Source: Willaertia magna
Lineage: Eukaryota > Heterolobosea > Eutetramitea > Acrasida > Naegleriidae
Direction of reading: 5' to 3'
NCBI GenBank assembly: GCA_902984215.1
Contig: CADWAF010003732.1
Coordinates: 1 to 11,649, forward strand
DNA length: 11,649 nt
Positions within the stretch are counted from its first letter, which is position 1. The number at the start of each line of letters is the position of its first letter. The notes under the pieces were generated by a model that worked only from the letters and a program-made list of their open reading frames with translations, did no database searches and was not told the origin of the DNA. The translations under genes and the position numbers were made by a program. Positions 6,177 through 11,649 of this stretch are shown piece after piece.

Positions 6177-7263
6177 TTATAAATCTATAAATTCTAATTC
6201 TGTATTTTGATAAAAAATATCAAATGCAGGACAAATATCACCAGTATCTTTTACATTAGTAAAAACCTTTTCATAGTTTTGTTCATTTATAACAAAAGAA
6301 ATTGTTTCCTTTTGGGAATTATATTTAACTTCAATAATTGTTCCAGGAGTATAATTAAGATTGGTAATTGAACCATCACACAAATACCAACCAAAGTTAG
6401 AACCATGATTTAAGCCATTAAAATAAAATTTTGATTTCTGTGCAAATCCAATTGCTAAACCACTTTTACTTGGTAGAGTAATAATTTTAATTTTATAATG
6501 ATAACAATTTACTCCTAACGCTCCACAATTCCAACCATCATTAATTTTCTTTATTCTTTTATTGTCATTTAACACTATTGCATTATTTCCATAATTAGTA
6601 AAATAACAAGCTTTTTTCAAACTACTTTCCAATTCTTTTAACATCTGTTCTTCTTTTTTGAGCCATCCCATATTTTCATATTCTTTTGCTCTTGTGGTAC
6701 ATATTAATATAAATAATTTATAATTTTTTACGAACTTACTTTCTTGTTGAACAAATTGTCTTATTTGGTACTTTGTTATATTTTAATTGCATGTAATCAT
6801 TTTTCTTTGGTTCAAAACATTTTTTTTCATTATTATCATAAATAAAAGCAACACTTTGATCATCATTATTAGCGTATTGATATAGATCATAATTAAATAA
6901 ACCTTTCATAATACAAACAAATTTTCTTACTAAAATACCAAATGTTTCTTTTTGTAAAGTTTCCATTGTAAACCACTTGCCACGAGCACCAAAAATAATA
7001 AAGTAATTGTCATTTTGACTAGATGATATTTTCTTAAAGAAATCTCTAAAGCGAAGCAATTGATCAAAACAATCTTCGTCATTGCTCAATAAAAAGTTAA
7101 AATCTTGACGACTCAAATTAAATTTAATCTTTGATTTCTTTTGATTAATTTCTTCTTCTTTTGTTACTAAAAAAATTTCAATTTTATTGTCTGCAAATAA
7201 ATGAGGTGGTTGATTTTTTCCAATAATTACTTCTTCTTTTTTTAACCATACCTTCTTGTACAT
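6177..7263 (-). CDS. Gene B: paralogue of gene A, N-terminal domain plus shortened SPRY domain (two exons)
   Basis: Exon 1 is 7263-6740, the intron 6739-6691 and exon 2 6690-6177, giving 345 aa. The intron is in the same place and phase as in gene A, and the junction yields ...ICSTRK then AKEYENMGWLKKEE. By eye, more than half of the residues match A, with identical blocks QKKSKIKFN, ARGKWFT, QSVAFIYDNNEKKCFEPKK, GWNCGALG, IGFAQKSKF and FTNVKDTGDICPAFDI. The SPRY part lacks about 15 residues after GWYL, where A has the glycine-rich GNGGKYSSSNYKGSSD loop, so the ligand-facing loop is probably shortened. The codon matching A's start is ATA (7282-7284); the in-frame ATG at 7261-7263 is the likely start, seven codons downstream. 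The open frame is otherwise intact, so it is probably functional. Likely a cytosolic protein-binding protein of unknown role. Confidence 0.87.
6691..6739 (-). other. Intron of gene B (49 nt)
   Basis: The donor is AA/GTAAGT and the acceptor ACAAG/AGC (AAG rather than the TAG of gene A). Position and phase match gene A exactly, which fixes the acceptor even though AAG is the less common form. The interior has diverged from gene A's intron beyond recognition. Confidence 0.83.
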
Positions 7264-7780
7264 GTCACCGCTATCGTTGTTTATGTTGTTGACTAAATTT
7301 TTTTAGTTTATTTTTCTTAAGGCGGGAGTAAAGGGTTCTCAAGATAGTTATTTTGGGGGACTTTTTTGTGAGGCTAGTTAAAAATAAAAATTTTCTTATA
7401 ATAAAAACAGAAGAATTGGTTTACTCGCTTTTATTTTTATTAATTATTTTAGTCTATTAATGCTAAAGTTATACTACCTAAGTAACTTTCGAAGAATAAA
7501 AGTAATTGTATAATTTAAATCACTGTTTTTATTATAAATTTCTATTGTGTTACTTTTAAATTATGGTAGATTTTATAATTGATTTTTTTTTAGTCTATTC
7601 GAATTTTTTTTTGTCTAGTCGATTCGCTTTAGAGGTAAGGTTAAAAATATTTTTTTGTAAGTTGACCAGAATAAAAAAGGAAGTTTTATTTTTACTGTTT
7701 AATTACTTAAAAAGTAGACTTGACTTTTTAAACTTTTACTGTTATTTTTTTCAAGCTTATCCTTTCTGAGTAATTCTTCC
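7264..7780. other. Gene B upstream region and AT-rich non-coding DNA
   Basis: The first 25 bp upstream of gene B still align with the 5' end of gene A's coding sequence. A small palindromic element ACTAAATTTTTTTAGT lies at 7292-7307. Positions 7318-7378 form an unusually G-rich patch for this region. From about 7385 on I see only AT-rich sequence. A 68-codon plus-strand frame at 7563-7769 is dominated by Phe/Leu from T-runs and is not called. Confidence 0.5.
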
Positions 7781-7952
7781 AATTTGGTTTAAGTGATTTA
7801 ATTGATTTAATATGGTTTAATAGTTGGTTTAATTTGGTTTAATTATAATTTAATTGATTTAACATGGTTTAACATTTAGTTTAATTTGGTTTGATATTTA
7901 GTTTATATTTAGTATAATTTGGTTTAACATTTGGTCTGATATTTGATTTAAT
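7781..7952 (+). repeat. Degenerate tandem repeat of GGTTTAAT-type units
   Basis: About 170 bp are built from variants of (A)TTTGGTTTAA, GATTTAATT and CATGGTTTAA with a spacing near 9-11 bp. Guanines are almost all on the plus strand, with very few cytosines. It is a minisatellite-like array of unknown role at the edge of the gene-free region. Confidence 0.75.
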
Positions 7953-8730
7953 TTTATATTAATTTATTAGATATAAAATTTTGTAATTATTTTTAAATAT
8001 GGCTCTATATTATTTTAATTATATTGTATTTAAATTTTTTATCAACTTATAGTTAAATTCGTTGATTGAATTAATATTATATAATGACTAATTTTTATTA
8101 TACAAAATTTACATTATTAATTATTAACATTAATTACAATTCTTTGTTAAAAATAGACGATATTATTAGATTTAACGTTATATTAGTAGTTTTTTGGAAT
8201 TTTATTATAAATTTTATAAATTTTCCACTTAAATATATAATCAACCTATTTCTAACATATTCTTTAAAAAAATATAAACACCACCTATTTACAAATTATA
8301 ACAATTATAATAAAGTTTTTAAGTATTCTATTAAAAAAAATAAACCAAATCATAAATAAAAAAATTTGTTAGTTCATAATTTTAAATTATTTTTAATTCA
8401 AAAACCAAATATAGAACAGGAAAATTTAAAATTTAAAAAAAATATCTCAATAAATCTATAAGTAATTTTTTCATTTTATATTAAACAATCACTGAAAAAC
8501 AATAATATTAATAAATAATAAAAAGTTAAACGAAATTAATATTTAGTTTTTATTTTAAGAATTAAAAAAAAAATAAATAATTAAAAGAAAAAGAATATAA
8601 AAAAATCTAGATATTGTTTAATTGAGTTTATTTATTGTATAAATTTATTAATAAATAATCTATTTATTTATAAATATTAATTAGTTAAACTTTATTATTT
8701 TTTTAACAATATTTATAATTATTTTTTTAT
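7953..8730. other. Gene-free, extremely AT-rich stretch
   Basis: Composition is almost entirely A and T, with homopolymers and TTTA/ATAA runs. A 91-codon plus-strand frame at 8084-8359 is built of Ile/Asn/Phe/Lys/Tyr with no domain or introns, and is probably a chance product of composition. Nothing else is recognised. Confidence 0.6.
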
Positions 8731-8784
8731 AACAATATTAACAATATTAATAACATTAATAACATTAATAATATTAACAACATT
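8731..8784 (+). repeat. Six tandem 9-bp units of form AAY-AAY-ATT
   Basis: Units read AACAATATT, AACAATATT, AATAACATT, AATAACATT, AATAATATT and AACAACATT. Every variation is at position 3 or 6, always between C and T. If read as codons each unit would be Asn-Asn-Ile, but no longer open frame surrounds it. Confidence 0.85.
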
Positions 8785-11462
8785 CACTACCACGATCTCA
8801 AGTAATATTTATTATTTTTTTTAATGTCATCCTTAAATAATATAAAAAAAAACATTAATAAAAATAAAAAAAGTTTGATATTAAAAAAATTATAAATAAA
8901 TATATTAGAAAAAAAATTAAAAAAATAAATAATAAATTTTTAAAATTTCAAAAATTAATATTTAATTTATTAATATAGAATTATAATTAATTTTATTATA
9001 TTATTAAAATACTTTTCATTAATTTTGAAAGAATATTTTAATAAATTGTTTTTAAAATTGATAAAAAAATATAATTAAAATATAATTATCAATTTTGGAA
9101 CTATTTATATAAATAATGATTTTTCTTTTAAATTTATGTATTTTATGTGAATTAAATTTTTTAATTTTTATCATATTTTAGAAGTTTTTATATATGTTAA
9201 AGTTTTGAGTTTTTTTATAATTTTTAGAAAGACTTAAATTTTTGTTTATTAATAAGTTTGTAAGTTTATAATTAAAGTAGAACTTATTTTTTATTATTAG
9301 TAATATTAATAATTCTGTTTAAGTTTTTAATTTTTTTTAATTTTAATCCTTCATTTTTCTGTTTGGTGTAGAATAAATTGAATAGTGTGTTAATTATGAT
9401 TTATAATTTAATATAATTTTTTTTTTAATTTCTTTGTCTATTTTATTTAAAAAATTATTACTAATAACATTCTCTCTTGCTAAATAAATGAAATTAAATA
9501 TGTATTTAGTTTGAGTAATGTTTTTATAGTTATTAATGTTAATTAATTTGTTTAATATATATTTAAGACTTTATTTAATGTTATTAATTCTTTTTGTTAA
9601 ATCAATTTTTAATAAATTATTCTCTTTGTAAAAATTTCTTAATATTTTTTCATCATTCACTAAAAAGATTAGTTTATTTTGAATTTTAAATAGAAAGTTC
9701 TTAATATATTTATTAAAAATTAAACATTTAATTTTATTTATTTATTTATTTAAGTTTTTAAAGCATTTATTAAAGTTTCTGTGAATAAGATATAAAAATT
9801 ATTTGTAAAGTTTAATATTTTTATTAATTTAATTTTAATTTTTTAAATATAAAAATTTAATTTATAATCTTTTTTTTTGTAAGAAAATTTGTTGTTTAAT
9901 ATTAAAATTTTTTTAATTTAATTCTTCAATTTTTTTATATTTTTGTTTGAATTTTTATAGAATATTATTTTTGTTAATTAGTTTGTTATAAAATTTTGTA
10001 AATTTTGTTAAAAATTTTTTATTTATTCTATTAAATATCTTTAAAAAAATATTATTAATTCTAATTAACTTAAATATTTATTTTATTTATACTTTTTTCA
10101 ACTTTTTTTATTATAATTAAATTCTATTTAGGACCTTCTTTAATTAATTGTTGATAGTAATTTTTTTAATTTAATAATTTTATTATCTTTTTTAAATTTA
10201 TTTTTGAAAAAATCAATAATTTCTTGTTCACTAGTTTTTTTTAGTATATTATTTTAGTAGTGTTGTTTAAGTTGATAATGTAATTATATTTATATATTAA
10301 ATTTAATTTTAAGTCATTTAATTTTTTTATAAATTAATTTTTTTTATTATTACTTTTTGAAATTAAATTGAAAAATTTAGTAAAAGTTGTATGTAATATT
10401 TAGTTTTAAATTTTTTTATTTTTAGTTTAAATTTATTTTTTATGTATTTAAATTTTTTTATTTTAGCTTTAAAATTATTATTTTAGGATTTCAAGATTAT
10501 AAAAATTAATATAAATAAAAAAAAGCCTTATAGATTTCAAAATTTTAATTTTTTAAAATCACGATTTTGATAAATTATAAATTTAAAATTTTTTAAAATT
10601 TTAAGAACGCGGTAAAATTTTAAAAATGAGATTCATTTAATATTAATATTAAAATTTTTTATTTTTTCTATAAAATAGTGCTTTTTTTTATTGTAAATAA
10701 AAAAATAAAAAATTGTAAAAAAAATAGACTTTTTTTTTAATTTTATTAATTAATATTATTTTTTTTATATAAAATCTTTTAATCCTAAAATTATTAAAGT
10801 TTTTTACATTGATAATTTTTATTTGTTAAAATTCATTACTATTTAAACAAATAAATTGCACTCTATAAAATATTTTATTATTGTTATATCTAGACTTTTC
10901 AATTAATTTATATCTTAATTCTTTAAAAAAAATATCAGCTTTATTTATTAATTATGAAATTATATTTTTAACTAAATTCTCTGAATATGATGTAATTGGA
11001 AAAAATATTTAACAAATATTAATATTTTTGTTTGTTAATATAAAATATATTTTATATATTAAAAAATCTTTCCTTTTTAGTTATTCTTTAAATAAATTAT
11101 TAATGTAATCCATTTTTAATTTAAATAGACTTGTTTTGTAATTATTAGATAAATTAAGTGTTTGAATTGTTTATTGATTGTTGTTATAAAGTTTTTTGAA
11201 AATAATCTTAATTTTTGCATAAATTTCACTTAGTAGTTCTATAATTATTATATTTAAAATCATATATAGTTTCCAATTATTTGTGCAAAAATAGAACAAA
11301 AAAAAAGCTCAATAAAACATCTTTTAGAACAATTTTAAAATAACTTTTTTTCAAAAATTTCTTTTTTTTTAAAACACTGTTTTAGATGTGCTTAATTTAA
11401 TTATGACAGTTAATTGTTATTTTAAATATAAGTTTTTGTAAAAAGCATAAAAATTTTTAACT
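8785..11462. other. 2.7 kb gene-free AT-rich DNA
   Basis: I see no open frame with coding-like composition, no RNA gene and no recognisable transposon. Minor structures are an 11-bp inverted repeat, AAAATTGATAA (9054-9064) with its complement at 9086-9096, a TTTA run near 9731-9752 and several A/T-only self-complementary strings around 10550-10615. From about 9100 to 10480 the plus strand is visibly T- and G-richer than A- and C-rich. Confidence 0.6.
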
Positions 11463-11630
11463 TAAAGAGTATAAATTTATATAGTTTTTGTAATTTAAAA
11501 AAAATAAATATAAATTTATACTCTTTAAAGTCAACAAAAATAATAAAAACAGTATAAATTTATATTGTTTTTGCTAATATTTTGATAAAAATTTAACAAA
11601 AGTAGTATAAATTTATACTGTTTTTTAAAA
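11463..11630. repeat. Cluster of four TATAAATTTATA palindromes with extended arms
   Basis: Four copies of (A)GTATAAATTTATAC(T) or close variants start at about 11468, 11507, 11551 and 11604. The fourth is the perfect 16-bp palindrome AGTATAAATTTATACT (11604-11619). Copies 1 and 2 also form an inverted repeat of 20 bp, TTAAAGAGTATAAATTTATA (11462-11481) against its exact complement at 11509-11528. Copies 3 and 4 are flanked by AAAACA and TGTTTT arms. The array may continue beyond the right edge. Confidence 0.8.
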
Positions 11631-11649
11631 ATAAAAAAATATTTTTTAA

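Noticed and set aside
7563..7769. 68-codon plus-strand frame
   Set aside because: Phe/Leu-rich because of T-runs; no domain, no A-rich leader typical of the real genes here.
8084..8359. 91-codon plus-strand frame
   Set aside because: Built of Ile, Asn, Phe, Lys and Tyr as expected from random AT-rich DNA; no recognisable domain.
1..11649. CRISPR array, bacterial operons, tRNA or rRNA genes
   Set aside because: No regular direct repeats with unique spacers, no Shine-Dalgarno-led gene strings, and no cloverleaf with a GTTCRA box was found by eye on either strand; introns show the DNA is eukaryotic.

Overview
The window comes from the nuclear genome of an AT-rich eukaryote. Genes carry short spliceosomal introns (48, 49 and 52 nt; GTAAGT donors, TAG or AAG acceptors). 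Start codons follow A-rich leaders, codon use is strongly AT-biased (TTA, AAT, AAA, GAA), TAA is the usual stop and proteins carry asparagine-rich runs. This looks most like a dictyostelid-type amoebozoan. Other very AT-rich protists or early-diverging fungi cannot be excluded from sequence alone.

Layout. Positions 1-2296 (minus) hold the 5' part of a large sacsin-like gene with an Hsp90-type ATPase module, running off the left edge. Positions 2297-3248 hold no intact gene, but the plus strand carries a decayed P-loop GTPase (about 2825-3254) with a damaged nucleotide-binding loop, frameshifts and stops. Positions 3249-4424 (minus) are a two-exon gene (gene A, 375 aa) joining an unrecognised N-terminal domain to a C-terminal SPRY domain. 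Positions 4614-5168 (minus, gene C) encode a 184-aa protein with a hydrophobic N-terminus, a charged helical middle and an Asn-rich tail. Positions 5280-6150 (plus, gene D) are a two-exon gene for a 272-aa unrecognised protein. C and D are divergent and share a 111-bp promoter region containing a perfect 15-bp inverted repeat around a 12-bp palindrome. Positions 6177-7263 (minus, gene B, 345 aa) are a diverged paralogue of gene A with the intron at the same place and phase. B converges on D with only 26 bp between stop codons.

From about 7.3 kb to the right edge I see no convincing gene. This 4.4 kb of extremely AT-rich DNA contains a small G-rich patch (7318-7378), a degenerate GGTTTAAT-type repeat (7781-7952), six 9-bp units (8731-8784) and four copies of a TATAAATTTATA palindrome at the right end (11463-11630).

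Functional reading (inference). A sacsin-like chaperone ATPase, a dead GTPase of the AIG1/IRG/dynamin-like class, and two lineage-specific SPRY proteins sit together in a setting of duplication and decay. Fast-evolving recognition or defence loci often look like this, but no direct evidence links these genes functionally.
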